Origin: an uncultured Burkholderiales bacterium
GTDB taxonomy: Bacteria > Pseudomonadota > Gammaproteobacteria > Burkholderiales > Burkholderiaceae_C
Length of the DNA stretch: 64,000 nucleotides
NCBI GenBank assembly: GCA_903871545.1
Contig: CAIQHG010000049.1
Location: 62,001-126,000, forward strand
Direction of reading: 5' to 3'
Each line of letters begins with the position of its first letter. Positions within the stretch are counted from its first letter, which is position 1. Positions 36,756-45,397 of this stretch are shown here, one piece after another. The translations under genes and the position numbers were made by a program. The notes beneath the pieces are model-generated. The model saw nothing but the letters and a program-made list of their open reading frames with translations. It was not told the origin of the DNA and did no database searches.

Positions 36756-38012
36756 CTAGTCATAAGACCTGGCGTCTTCTATAACTAAGCCGTCTTGGGG
36801 TAGAGCGTTCAAATCAATAAATTCAACCCCAGCCCGTAACTTGGTCACGTCCCTAACGGATTGGATCAAACGCTGTTTCAAACTATCCAAGTCACCAGAC
36901 TCGGACTTAGCCAGTTCACAGCGAAGCGTCATCGACTCTTGGCCGATACTACCCGTTAGCACCATTCTCAATTTTTTCACCTCAGGATTTTTTCCAGCGA
37001 TCTCCTGTATGTGCCCAGGGTACAAGAACATCCCCTTGACTTTGGTGGTTTGGTCTACCCGTCCCATCCATCCCATTATTCTTATATTGGTTCGCCCACA
37101 AGCTGAAGGATGTGTCGCGCTTGCTGGGTCAATGGCTGACAAATCTCCAGTTGCAAAACGAATCAACGGGTAATCTGAATCAAGCACCGTAATCACAACC
37201 TCCCCCACCTCTCCCAGACCTAGCGCCCTCGTACCCAGGGGCTCAACAATCTCTAAGATAACCCCTTCATCCACAATCATCCCTTGCAAGAGTGATGCAG
37301 ACTCATAGGCAATCAGCCCCAAATCGGCTATTGCATAGGCCGATGAAACTTGAATACCCCTTGACTTAAACCAGGATCTGAGTGAGGGAGTGAGGGCCTC
37401 ACCCGATACAAGGGCCACTTCTAAGCTTGAACAATTTATACCCAATTCATCGGATTTCTCAAGTATGATTTTCAAAAAAGAGGGGGTCCCGGTATAAGCC
37501 CTGGGTTTAAGGTGCGCGATCGTCTGTGCTTGTAACTCCGTTTGCCCCGTCCCCGCAGGAAATACACAACAACCCAGCGCATGGGCCCCCGACTCCATAA
37601 TCCACGCTCCTGGGGTAAAGTGGTAGGAAAATGTGTTGTACACCAAGTCCCCGGACCTAAATCCAGCCGCTCGCATAGCCCGAGACATTCTGTAATTATC
37701 CTCACCCCAGCCCTGAAATTCATGGATGGGGCCAGGGGACTGAAAGACCCTTTTCATTTTTGACAGGGCAATAGCGTTGATTCCCCCAAAAGGGGGATTG
37801 GCATTTTGAATACCCACTAACTCAGATTTACGGGTAACGGGAAGTGCTGCCAAAGCGTCCAATGAAGTTACAGAGTAAGGGTCAACACCTTTGAGTAGCT
37901 CTTTATAGAACTGAGTCTTTTGCTGAGCCATCTCAACTTGCAAAGGAAGTTGTTTAAACAAATCAGCGTTCCTAGCTGTTTGGGGTCTTGTTTCTTTGGG
38001 GTCGAGGATCAT
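36756..38012 (-). CDS. Phenylacetate-CoA ligase family AMP-forming ligase
   Basis: A 418-residue ANL-superfamily enzyme of the PaaK type: LAALPVTRKSELVGIQ near the N-terminus, then FQSPGPIHEFQGWGEDNYRMSRAMRAAGFRSGDLVYNTFSYHFTPGAWIMESGAHALG, YTGTPSFLKIILEKS, and a C-terminal VDQTTKVKGMFLYPGHI hinge region. It activates an aromatic or similar acid to its CoA thioester. In betaproteobacteria this ligase type often closes a Liv-transporter cluster like the one upstream, which suggests that the transporter may import the ligase's acid substrate. Substrate unresolved. Confidence 0.85.
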   Translation of the reverse strand: MILDPKETRPQTARNADLFKQLPLQVEMAQQKTQFYKELLKGVDPYSVTSLDALAALPVTRKSELVGIQNANPPFGGINAIALSKMKRVFQSPGPIHEFQGWGEDNYRMSRAMRAAGFRSGDLVYNTFSYHFTPGAWIMESGAHALGCCVFPAGTGQTELQAQTIAHLKPRAYTGTPSFLKIILEKSDELGINCSSLEVALVSGEALTPSLRSWFKSRGIQVSSAYAIADLGLIAYESASLLQGMIVDEGVILEIVEPLGTRALGLGEVGEVVITVLDSDYPLIRFATGDLSAIDPASATHPSACGRTNIRIMGWMGRVDQTTKVKGMFLYPGHIQEIAGKNPEVKKLRMVLTGSIGQESMTLRCELAKSESGDLDSLKQRLIQSVRDVTKLRAGVEFIDLNALPQDGLVIEDARSYD

Positions 38013-38103
38013 GGTAAATATTTTATAAAGGAAATGCGCTCAACTGCATACTGATGTGATGTTAGCTAGTCACAGGAAAGCTATGAAAATGAGGGTGGGC
38101 TGG

Positions 38104-38925
38104 TTAAGATAACCAGCGTTTCCTCCTGCGATAGGACTTTACGTCTTTAAAAGATTTGCGCTGCGCATCGTCCTTGGTTGATATACCAAGGTAGAACTCT
38201 TTGACGTCCTCATTGTTTTTAAGTGACTGAGCTTGCCCGTCCATCACGACTCTTCCGTTCTCTAAAATATAGCCGTAGTCACTGTACTTAAGAGCAATCA
38301 TGGTATTTTGCTCTGCAAGCAAAAAGCTTACATTTTCCTGTTTGTTTAGATTTTTTACGATCTCAAAGACCTCGTCCACTATTTGAGGGGCTAGGCCCAT
38401 TGAGGGCTCATCCAACAAAATCATCTCCGGTCTGGCCATCATCGCGCGACCAATTGCGCACATCTGTTGCTCCCCCCCTGAGGTGTAGGCGGCCTGAGAC
38501 TTTCGTCTAATTTTAAGACGAGGAAAGAAAGCGTAAATTTTCTCTAAGTCCTCCCTTATCTCGCTTTGAGTGGCTTGCCGTGTAAAGGCCCCTGTTAGCA
38601 AATTATCCTCAATCGTTAGGTGCGCAAAACAGTGACGTCCCTCCATCACTTGTATGAGACCACGTTTAACCAAGTGGTAGGGGGAGAGATTATCGACTCG
38701 ACCTTCCTTGTAATAAATGGATCCCTTAGTCACGTCCCCCCTTTCTGCGCCCAAGAGGTTTGAAATCGCTTTGAGTGTGGTGGACTTTCCCGCACCATTT
38801 GCCCCTAAAAGCGCGACTATTTTGCCTTTTGGAACCTCGAGTGAAACCCCTTTTAGGACCAAAATAACGTGATCGTAAATAACCTCTATGTTATTGACGC
38901 TTAGTAAGGGAGGTACTGCGTTCAT
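38104..38925 (-). CDS. livF: Branched-chain-type ABC transporter ATP-binding protein (LivF-like)
   Basis: A 273-residue ATPase with Walker A GANGAGKST, signature TSGGEQQM (a variant of LSGGQ), Walker B MILLDEPSMGLAP and the LivF-type switch LLAEQNTMIAL. The C-terminus is extended by about 35 basic residues (KSYRRRKRWLS), a feature I associate with this ligase-linked Liv subgroup. It energises uptake with LivG. Its start is about 50 bp after the binding-protein gene's stop. Confidence 0.92.
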   Translation of the reverse strand: MNAVPPLLSVNNIEVIYDHVILVLKGVSLEVPKGKIVALLGANGAGKSTTLKAISNLLGAERGDVTKGSIYYKEGRVDNLSPYHLVKRGLIQVMEGRHCFAHLTIEDNLLTGAFTRQATQSEIREDLEKIYAFFPRLKIRRKSQAAYTSGGEQQMCAIGRAMMARPEMILLDEPSMGLAPQIVDEVFEIVKNLNKQENVSFLLAEQNTMIALKYSDYGYILENGRVVMDGQAQSLKNNEDVKEFYLGISTKDDAQRKSFKDVKSYRRRKRWLS

Positions 38926-38975
38926 GAGTATGGATCTTGTAGACCTTTAAAGAGATGGGAGTTAGCAGTGTTAAA

Positions 38976-40328
38976 TTAGCCTTTTACACACTCAGGAGTG
39001 ATGTTTTTTGACTTTGCATACTCACTTGCACTGGCCTTAAACAAGGGGTGAATCAGGGCTTTGTTACCCTCGATCCAATCTGAGACTAAATTCCACTTGG
39101 CACCGTCCCATTGCTGAATTTTGACGCGCCCAGAACCTTCATGGTTATCACAAGAGGTTTTGATCTCAGGCAGTAAGCCGGCTGCGCCTAAAGCATTTAG
39201 GGATTGGTTCGTTATGTTCAAGTTTTCAAACGCCCAGCGCATTTGCTCCCCCGTCATCACCTTACCTTTACCGTATTTGTTTTGTGCAATCTTGATGGCC
39301 TCAACAGTCACCACCGCCGCAGATACCCCACGGTTGTACAAACTAGTACCTATTTTGCTGGCATCTGACATATTGCCTTTGCCAGCGGCGTAGACCACTT
39401 TTTCGATCTCAGCGATTACGGGAACACCCTTGCCGGACACGTTCCATGTGGCGCTCATGTAACCTTTAGCAGCCTCACCCGCTGGCACAACATCCTCCTC
39501 AGAGCCAGCCCACCATGAACCAATAATTTTCTCTCTGGCAAAACCCACTTTTTGAGCCGCCTTTAACGCAGTTTGGTTCATCACACCCCAACCCCAAAAG
39601 ATAACGTAATCAGGATTTTCTTCGCGAATTTTTAACCACTGCGCGCCCTGCTCATTACCCGGGTGGGCAACTGGGATTTCAACCAATTTAAAACGGTTGA
39701 TTTTGCTCTCTGCCTCCAAAGCCACAATGGGCTCTTTACCGTAAGCTGAATCGTGATAGAGATACACTATTTTTTTGTTTGCTAAATTACCGTTATTTTT
39801 CCCCGCCAAAAACTTAACGATCGCCGAAGCCTGCATCTGATAAGTGGTGACCAAAGGAAAAGCGTACGGAAAGACCGAGCCGTCGACTGCATCAGTACGA
39901 CCATACCCCATCATGATGAGGGGGACTTTATCCGACTGTGATTTATCTAGCACAGAGTAAGAGATACCGGTGGACATAGTATGAATAGCTGTGCCTTTGG
40001 AGACACCAGACTTGCCCTTCAAGCGTTCGTAGCATTCAACGCCTTTTGCGTTGTTGTATTCTGTCTCACACTCCTCCCATGACAGCTTTACTCCGTTTAC
40101 GCCGTTTTGGGACATATTGACATTGTTCAAATAATCAACAAAACCACCGTAAAACGCTTGTCCGTTTTGTCCGTAAGGGCCGACTCTATAACTTGGAATG
40201 GAGATAAATTGATCCTCAGCTTGGGCTGTGCCTGAGCCACAAACACCACCACACACAAAAACTACAGCAAGCGCTACTGTCTTAGCGTGTGCGACCATTT
40301 TTTTGACATTAAATTGAACTGTTTTCAT
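38976..40328 (-). CDS. livK: ABC transporter periplasmic substrate-binding protein (LivK-like)
   Basis: A 450-residue exported type I binding protein. The signal peptide is AKTVALAVVFVCGGVCGSGTAQA, and a strong AAGGGAGA ribosome site precedes the ATG. The mature fold includes YRVGPYGQNGQAFYGGFVDYLNNVNMSQNGVNGVKLSWEECETEYN and YLYHDSAYGKEPI. It is larger than E. coli LivJ/LivK (about 370), as is usual for the subgroup linked to acyl/aryl-CoA ligases. The ligand may be a branched amino acid or an aromatic/aliphatic acid; the sequence does not decide. Confidence 0.9.
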   Translation of the reverse strand: MKTVQFNVKKMVAHAKTVALAVVFVCGGVCGSGTAQAEDQFISIPSYRVGPYGQNGQAFYGGFVDYLNNVNMSQNGVNGVKLSWEECETEYNNAKGVECYERLKGKSGVSKGTAIHTMSTGISYSVLDKSQSDKVPLIMMGYGRTDAVDGSVFPYAFPLVTTYQMQASAIVKFLAGKNNGNLANKKIVYLYHDSAYGKEPIVALEAESKINRFKLVEIPVAHPGNEQGAQWLKIREENPDYVIFWGWGVMNQTALKAAQKVGFAREKIIGSWWAGSEEDVVPAGEAAKGYMSATWNVSGKGVPVIAEIEKVVYAAGKGNMSDASKIGTSLYNRGVSAAVVTVEAIKIAQNKYGKGKVMTGEQMRWAFENLNITNQSLNALGAAGLLPEIKTSCDNHEGSGRVKIQQWDGAKWNLVSDWIEGNKALIHPLFKASASEYAKSKNITPECVKG

Positions 40329-40392
40329 AAAGAAGTCTCCCTTGAATCGTTGTTTTAAAACCGAAAAATAAACTCAAAACTCATCTATATTT

Positions 40393-41469
40393 TTAGTGTG
40401 GAAATGGCCACAATCTTAGCTTTTCTTTAACAATACTCCACAAACGAGCTAGCCCATGTGGCTCAATGATAAGAAAGAAAATGATTAGGCATCCAAACAC
40501 CATAACCTGAACGTGTGAGATAAAAGCCTGGCTAATTGGCAAGTGAAAGAGTGAGGACACAGAGGGTAAGGCTATATCTAGAAAAATTGGCAAAAGCAGT
40601 ATAAAGGCGGAGCCCAGAAAATTCCCCAAAATACTGCCCACACCACCAACGATCACCATGAACAAAATTTTAAATGACAACTCTAGTGAGAAACCGTCTG
40701 GCTCAACTGCACCTAAATAACAATAGGCGTAAAGGACCCCTGCCAAGCCGCAGTAAAAAGAGCTGATTGCAAAGGCCAGTAATTTTGTCCTCATCAAATG
40801 AATCCCTATCACCTCTGCGGCAACGTCCATATCCCTCACAGCCATCCAAGACCGCCCAGTTGCAGAGCGCACTAAGTTTTTACCGGCTAGAGTCATCAAA
40901 ATCACAATACCAAGCACCAACAAATATTTGGACGCTGGGGTGCTAAAAGAGAATCCGAACATATCTAAGTTTTGAGCGCTAATCACCCCTGAGGAGCTAT
41001 TGTTAGAAAACCAGGGGAACTTGGTCAAGCACCAAACCACAAAAAACTGGGCTGCGAGGGTCGCTACAGCGAGATAAAAGCCTTTGATCCTAAGCGAGGG
41101 AAGTCCAAATACCACACCCACTAAAGCCGCCGCGCAGCCGCCCAAGAAAAATGAGACCAAAAAGGGGATCCCTTCTATCCTGAGCTGAAAGTTATAGGCC
41201 GCGTAAGCACCAACGGCCATAAACGCGGCCGAGCCAAGGGAGAGCTGCCCCGCATATCCAGTCAAAAAATTAAGTCCCATTGCCGCAAGAGAAAAAATTA
41301 AAAATGGGATCAATATAGCGTTGATCCAGTACTCACTCGCAAAAAGAGGCACTCCCGCAAGGGCAACGCACAAAATAACAGCTACGCCCACTTTATCTTG
41401 AAATATGGGAAATAGCTGGCTATCTGCCCTGTAGGATGTTTTAAATTGACCCGATTCGCGGTAAATCAT
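40393..41469 (-). CDS. livM: Branched-chain-type ABC transporter permease (LivM-like)
   Basis: A 358-residue inner-membrane permease with about ten helices. LivM marks are AAMGLNFLTGYAGQLSLGSAAFMAVGAYAAY, GLPSLRIKGFYLAVATLAAQF, and the coupling region SATGRSWMAVRDMDVAAEVIGIHLMRTKLLAFAISSFYCGLAGVLYAY, followed by GGVGSILGNFLGSAFI. It pairs with LivH, whose gene ends 9 bp upstream. Confidence 0.93.
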   Translation of the reverse strand: MIYRESGQFKTSYRADSQLFPIFQDKVGVAVILCVALAGVPLFASEYWINAILIPFLIFSLAAMGLNFLTGYAGQLSLGSAAFMAVGAYAAYNFQLRIEGIPFLVSFFLGGCAAALVGVVFGLPSLRIKGFYLAVATLAAQFFVVWCLTKFPWFSNNSSSGVISAQNLDMFGFSFSTPASKYLLVLGIVILMTLAGKNLVRSATGRSWMAVRDMDVAAEVIGIHLMRTKLLAFAISSFYCGLAGVLYAYCYLGAVEPDGFSLELSFKILFMVIVGGVGSILGNFLGSAFILLLPIFLDIALPSVSSLFHLPISQAFISHVQVMVFGCLIIFFLIIEPHGLARLWSIVKEKLRLWPFPH

Positions 41470-41478
41470 CTTCAGTCC

Positions 41479-42393
41479 TTAAACACGGTCAATATGCTTT
41501 TCGCCGAACAACCCCTCAGGCCTCACCAAGAGAAAGAGAAGTGCAAAGATATAGGGAAACCACCCCTCTATTCCACCGTAGTTTCCGCCAAACGCCTCTT
41601 GCAAGACAGGGGGTATATAAATTTCAGCTAGTTTTTCAGAAACTCCAATAATTACCCCCCCCACTATTGCGCCGGGCACAGAGGTAAACCCTCCAAGTAT
41701 TAAAACGGGAAGCGCCTTCAGCGCGGTCAAAGAAAGTGCGTATTGCACACCGTTTCTAGACCCCCAAAGCAGTCCAGCCACCAAAGCAACAAAACCCGCA
41801 ATGATCCACACGATAGTCCAAATTTTCTCAAGTGAGATGCCAAGCGATAAAGCGGCTTGGTGATCATCTGCGACGGCCCGCAGCGCTCGTCCAATTTTGG
41901 TGAACTGAAAAAATACGGACAACAAAATGACCAAGGCAATAATAATGCCTGAGGCAAATAAATCAAATTTAGAAATACCTAGCCCTGTTGCATTCATGAT
42001 GGATTGAATGGGTTCGTCAACAATACCTAAATCAATAGAACGAATTTCGTTGCCAAAAAGGATGGAGGACATACCGTCAAGAAAATAACTCAGCCCTATG
42101 GTCGCCATAAACAATGTGATGCTCGGTTGGTTTACCAACTTACCAAGTACAAAGCGCTCTGCACCAAACCCAATCATCACCATATAAACGAATGCGCCAA
42201 TAACGGACAACCACATGGGCACACCATGGCCCATTATGCCAACCACGGCCAAAGCGGCAGAATAAACCATTGCGCCCTGAGCAAAATTAAACACACCAGA
42301 GGCCTTATAAATCAGCACAAAGCCTAACGCGACCAATGAATACATGAGTCCTGATAAAACACCGCTTATCACAATTTCAATAAAAAATTGCAT
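41479..42393 (-). CDS. livH: Branched-chain-type ABC transporter permease (LivH-like)
   Basis: A 304-residue permease with LivH marks: GVLSGLMYSLVALGFVLIYKASGVFNFAQGAMV near the N-terminus, the coupling helix TKIGRALRAVADDHQAALSLGISLEKIWTIVWIIAG, and GGFTSVPGAIVGGVIIGVSEKLAE. One of the 8-base G/C runs encodes the Gly-Gly of IVGGVIIGV. Confidence 0.93.
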   Translation of the reverse strand: MQFFIEIVISGVLSGLMYSLVALGFVLIYKASGVFNFAQGAMVYSAALAVVGIMGHGVPMWLSVIGAFVYMVMIGFGAERFVLGKLVNQPSITLFMATIGLSYFLDGMSSILFGNEIRSIDLGIVDEPIQSIMNATGLGISKFDLFASGIIIALVILLSVFFQFTKIGRALRAVADDHQAALSLGISLEKIWTIVWIIAGFVALVAGLLWGSRNGVQYALSLTALKALPVLILGGFTSVPGAIVGGVIIGVSEKLAEIYIPPVLQEAFGGNYGGIEGWFPYIFALLFLLVRPEGLFGEKHIDRV

Positions 42394-42458
42394 TATCTAC
42401 TTTAGCCTCAATTGTTAACATTTAACCGATTTCTTAAAAGACAGATGACGACGATCAA

Positions 42459-43280
42459 TCAGTGTCCACTGCCCAAATAAGCTTTAATCACTTCTGGATC
42501 ATTTTTTACGGCATCCGGTAAACCGTCCCCTATCTTTTTCCCGTAGTCCAGCACCACGATTCGGTCTGAAATATCCATCACGACACCCATATCGTGCTCA
42601 ATCAACACGATTGTCATACCGTATTGACTGTTCACCTCCAAAATAAAGCGACACATGTCCTGCTTTTCCTCGACATTCATCCCTGCCATGGGCTCATCTA
42701 AAAGCAATAATGTGGGCTCTGCAGCAAGCGCTCTGGCCAGCTCCACTCTTTTTTGCAGGCCGTAAGCCAATTTGCCTACGGGCGTTTTTCGAATGTGTTG
42801 GATCTCAAGGAAGTCAATAATTTTCTCTACTTTCTCGCGGTGCTCCTCCTCTTGTGCCCTTGCCGCTCCGACCCAAAGGGCGTTTGCAAGGAAATTACTT
42901 TTCATCAAGGTATTGCGCCCTGTCATGATGTTGTCCAAAACACTCATTCCCTTAAAAAGTGCAATATTTTGAAAAGTCCTAGCGATTCCGTTTTGTGCAA
43001 CCTCGGTTGGGTTCATGCGGTTTCGAGTTTTGCCGTTAAATGAGATCAAGCCCTCTTGGGGGTAATAAATACCGTTGATCACATTGAGCATGGAACTCTT
43101 ACCCGCGCCGTTGGGTCCAATGATGGAGCGTATCTCGTGCTCTTTGACGTCAAAAGAGATATTATTTAAGGCTTTTACACCACCAAAGGATAAGGATATT
43201 TTTTCAACCTTTAGCACATCACGCGTATCCGTTGGAGGGTTGCCACTGGGCTGCACAGAGCTATGTGTTGGAGTATTCAT
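42459..43280 (-). CDS. livG: Branched-chain-type ABC transporter ATP-binding protein (LivG-like)
   Basis: A 273-residue ATPase: Walker A GPNGAGKSS, the LivG Q-loop region ARTFQNIALFKGMSVLDNIMTG, Walker B LLLLDEPMAGMNVEE and the H-loop IEHDMGVVMDISDRIVVLDYG. The signature LSGGQ is altered to LAYGLQKR, which is common in this LivG subgroup. Its start overlaps the stop of the acyl-CoA synthetase gene by four bases. Confidence 0.92.
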   Translation of the reverse strand: MNTPTHSSVQPSGNPPTDTRDVLKVEKISLSFGGVKALNNISFDVKEHEIRSIIGPNGAGKSSMLNVINGIYYPQEGLISFNGKTRNRMNPTEVAQNGIARTFQNIALFKGMSVLDNIMTGRNTLMKSNFLANALWVGAARAQEEEHREKVEKIIDFLEIQHIRKTPVGKLAYGLQKRVELARALAAEPTLLLLDEPMAGMNVEEKQDMCRFILEVNSQYGMTIVLIEHDMGVVMDISDRIVVLDYGKKIGDGLPDAVKNDPEVIKAYLGSGH

Positions 43281-45289
43281 AGATGCGGCGAATTGGAGTC
43301 CTCAAAGGACATCTTTGAGTTTTGAGGAAAATCTGAATGCGAAAGTGAATGTGAATGTGAATGCAAGTGTGTATGTGTGTCTTTGATCTTAATGGTTGCA
43401 CTGATTAAGCCATCCCGGCCGTCTTCAAACTTAACCTTGGTCTCAATAAATTGCTCGCTTTTGCCGGTGTAAAGCGCCTCAATCAAAGGGGCATACTTCT
43501 CAGCGATAAAGCCTCTCCTGACCTTTCGAGTGCGGGTAAGCTCATCGTCATCAGGATCAAGCTCTTTGTGTAGGATCAAGAAACGACTTATTTGAGCGTG
43601 GCTCAAAATTTCATCAGCTAATAAATCCTTATTTACATCGTTCACGCACTCAGCAATCAAATCATAGACCTGGTCCTGAGCAGCCAAATCAATATACCCT
43701 GCAAAGGAAATATGCCTTCTCTCAGCCCAGTTTGCGATGGCTTCAAAGTCAATATTAATAAATGCAGTGATTGCATCACGGGAGTGACCAAAGACCACTA
43801 CCTCCTTGATGTAGGGGAAGAATTTCAGCTTGTTTTCGATGTATTTTGGAGCAAACAATTTGCCGCTAACCATTTTGCCAACATCTTTGGCTCGGTCAAT
43901 AATTCTCAGGTGGCCATCGCTGTCTAATGCGCCAGCATCCCCGGTATGAAAGAAACCCTCAGCATCGATCGCTTTTTGAGTCTCCTCGGGCCTATTAAAG
44001 TATCCCCTCATCACGCTGATCCCCCTAACGAGCACTTCCCCGTCTTGGCTCAACTTTATCTCAATGCCTGGAGCCGCAATGCCAACTGAGTTGTATTTGA
44101 CCTGTCCATCGGGCTGCAAGCATACATACGCACAAGTTTCGGTTTGACCGTAAAACTGTTTTAAATTAATTCCCATTGATCTGTAAAACTTAAAAAGATC
44201 GGGTCCTATTGCCTCACCCGCGGTGTAAGCAACTCTGATACGCCCCATGCCGAGTACATTCCTAAGCGGTGCGTAAATAGTGAAATTATAAAAAGTGTAT
44301 AACAATCGATCCCAAAAAGTAACCGATTTTTTATCGAGTATGTCCCCGCCCACTTTCTTTGCATGTTTCATGGCCCACTCATACAAGCCACGCTTAAAAG
44401 GACTTGCGTCTTGCATTCGAATGGTCACGCTGGTGAGTAAGCCCTCAAAAATTCTAGGGGGAGCAAAATAATAGGTTGGACCGATCTCTCTCATGTCTGA
44501 CATGACCGTCTCTTTTGATTCAGGACAATTGACCGTCATTCCCGAGACCATTGCCTGTGCAAAGGAGAACAAATGATCCCCTACCCAAGCCATCGGTAGG
44601 TAAGCCAAAATATTATCAGTGTGTTTTAGTTGATCAAACTGCGTGCTTTGTGTGCCCGCGCGGATAAAGTTGGCATGCGTGTGTGCAACCCCTTTAGGCA
44701 TACCAGTGGTGCCCGATGTGTACAAAATTATGGATAAATCAGTTGTTTGACACTGACCCACCTCTCGCATAAAAAAATCAGAATTGAGTGCGTCGTACTT
44801 ATCACCCTCCTCATTTAAGCTCTCCAAGCTTTGGAGAGCCTGCAAGTCGTAATCTTTTAAACCCTTAGGGTCTTCATAGTAAATATGGGTTAAAAATTTA
44901 AGATCTTCTTTAATTTCTAGTAGCTTATCGACTTGCTCTTGATCCTCGACAATCGCAAAGGAGACCTCAGCGTCGTTTAGAACGTGAACCATCTCGGCGG
45001 CCACCGCGTCTTGGTATAGGGGAACGGGGATACCTCCTAGACACTGTACAGCCACCATAGATTGGTAGAGTTTGGGACGGTTGTCCCCTATGATGGCTAG
45101 CTTCATACCTCTTTTAAAGCCATTTTTAGCCAATCCGCAGGCTAAATTTTTAATTTGCTGCAAGTTATCAGCCCAAGTGATCTCTTGCCAAATTCCCAGG
45201 TATTTTTCCCTATACGCGCAAGAATACGGTATGGTGCTAGCGTGCTTAAGCAAAAGCTGGGGAAAAGTGCTATCGGTTAGATCTGACAT
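43277..45289 (-). CDS. Long-chain-type AMP-forming acyl-CoA synthetase with His/Ser-rich tail
   Basis: A 670-residue ANL enzyme: the P-loop TSGTTGMPKGVAHTH, YFAPPRIFEGLLTSVTIRMQD, FKFYRSMGINLKQFYGQTET, and the adenylate/hinge motif GFFHTGDAGALDSDGHLRIIDRAKDVGKMVSGKLFAP. The normal protein end appears to be VKFEDGRDGLISATIKIKD; about 33 further residues (THTHLHSHSHSLSHSDF...) come from a hexamer repeat. It activates a carboxylic acid to acyl-CoA and heads the ABC transporter operon, overlapping livG by ATGA. Confidence 0.9.
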   Translation of the reverse strand: MSDLTDSTFPQLLLKHASTIPYSCAYREKYLGIWQEITWADNLQQIKNLACGLAKNGFKRGMKLAIIGDNRPKLYQSMVAVQCLGGIPVPLYQDAVAAEMVHVLNDAEVSFAIVEDQEQVDKLLEIKEDLKFLTHIYYEDPKGLKDYDLQALQSLESLNEEGDKYDALNSDFFMREVGQCQTTDLSIILYTSGTTGMPKGVAHTHANFIRAGTQSTQFDQLKHTDNILAYLPMAWVGDHLFSFAQAMVSGMTVNCPESKETVMSDMREIGPTYYFAPPRIFEGLLTSVTIRMQDASPFKRGLYEWAMKHAKKVGGDILDKKSVTFWDRLLYTFYNFTIYAPLRNVLGMGRIRVAYTAGEAIGPDLFKFYRSMGINLKQFYGQTETCAYVCLQPDGQVKYNSVGIAAPGIEIKLSQDGEVLVRGISVMRGYFNRPEETQKAIDAEGFFHTGDAGALDSDGHLRIIDRAKDVGKMVSGKLFAPKYIENKLKFFPYIKEVVVFGHSRDAITAFINIDFEAIANWAERRHISFAGYIDLAAQDQVYDLIAECVNDVNKDLLADEILSHAQISRFLILHKELDPDDDELTRTRKVRRGFIAEKYAPLIEALYTGKSEQFIETKVKFEDGRDGLISATIKIKDTHTHLHSHSHSLSHSDFPQNSKMSFEDSNSPHL
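43335..43382. repeat. Degenerate hexamer microsatellite in the synthetase C-terminus
   Basis: Eight consecutive 6-base units on the + strand: GAATGC, GAAAGT, GAATGT, GAATGT, GAATGC, AAGTGT, GTATGT, GTGTCT. On the coding (minus) strand they specify the His/Ser/Thr/Leu tail of the synthetase. The unit length keeps the reading frame. Confidence 0.8.
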
Positions 45290-45363
45290 AGATTACAAAA
45301 TTCTGCGCTAAACCATAATGATTCAAAGAAGCGTCGAGCATAATCTCTTATTAATACAATTGA

Positions 45364-45381
45364 TTGTCATTCAACTGACAA
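45364..45381. promoter_or_regulatory. Perfect palindrome TTGTCA-N6-TGACAA, likely Crp/Fnr-family operator
   Basis: TTGTCATTCAACTGACAA lies 17 bp upstream of the Crp-family regulator's start, in the 108-bp space divergent from the synthetase/liv operon. The 6-bp arms and 6-bp spacer match the architecture of CRP-family sites (TGTGA-N6-TCACA in E. coli), with a different half-site. Confidence 0.6.
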
Positions 45382-45397
45382 ATTAGGGGAAGTACTG

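Noticed and set aside
43075-43386. + strand ORF of 103 residues ending NVNVNASVYV
   Set aside because: It is the antisense of livG and of the synthetase tail; its repeat simply mirrors the hexamer microsatellite.
45359-45375. FNR box (TTGAT-N4-ATCAA) before the Crp-family gene
   Set aside because: The arms TTGAT...TTCAA are imperfect and off by one base. The overlapping TTGTCA-N6-TGACAA palindrome is exact and explains the site better.
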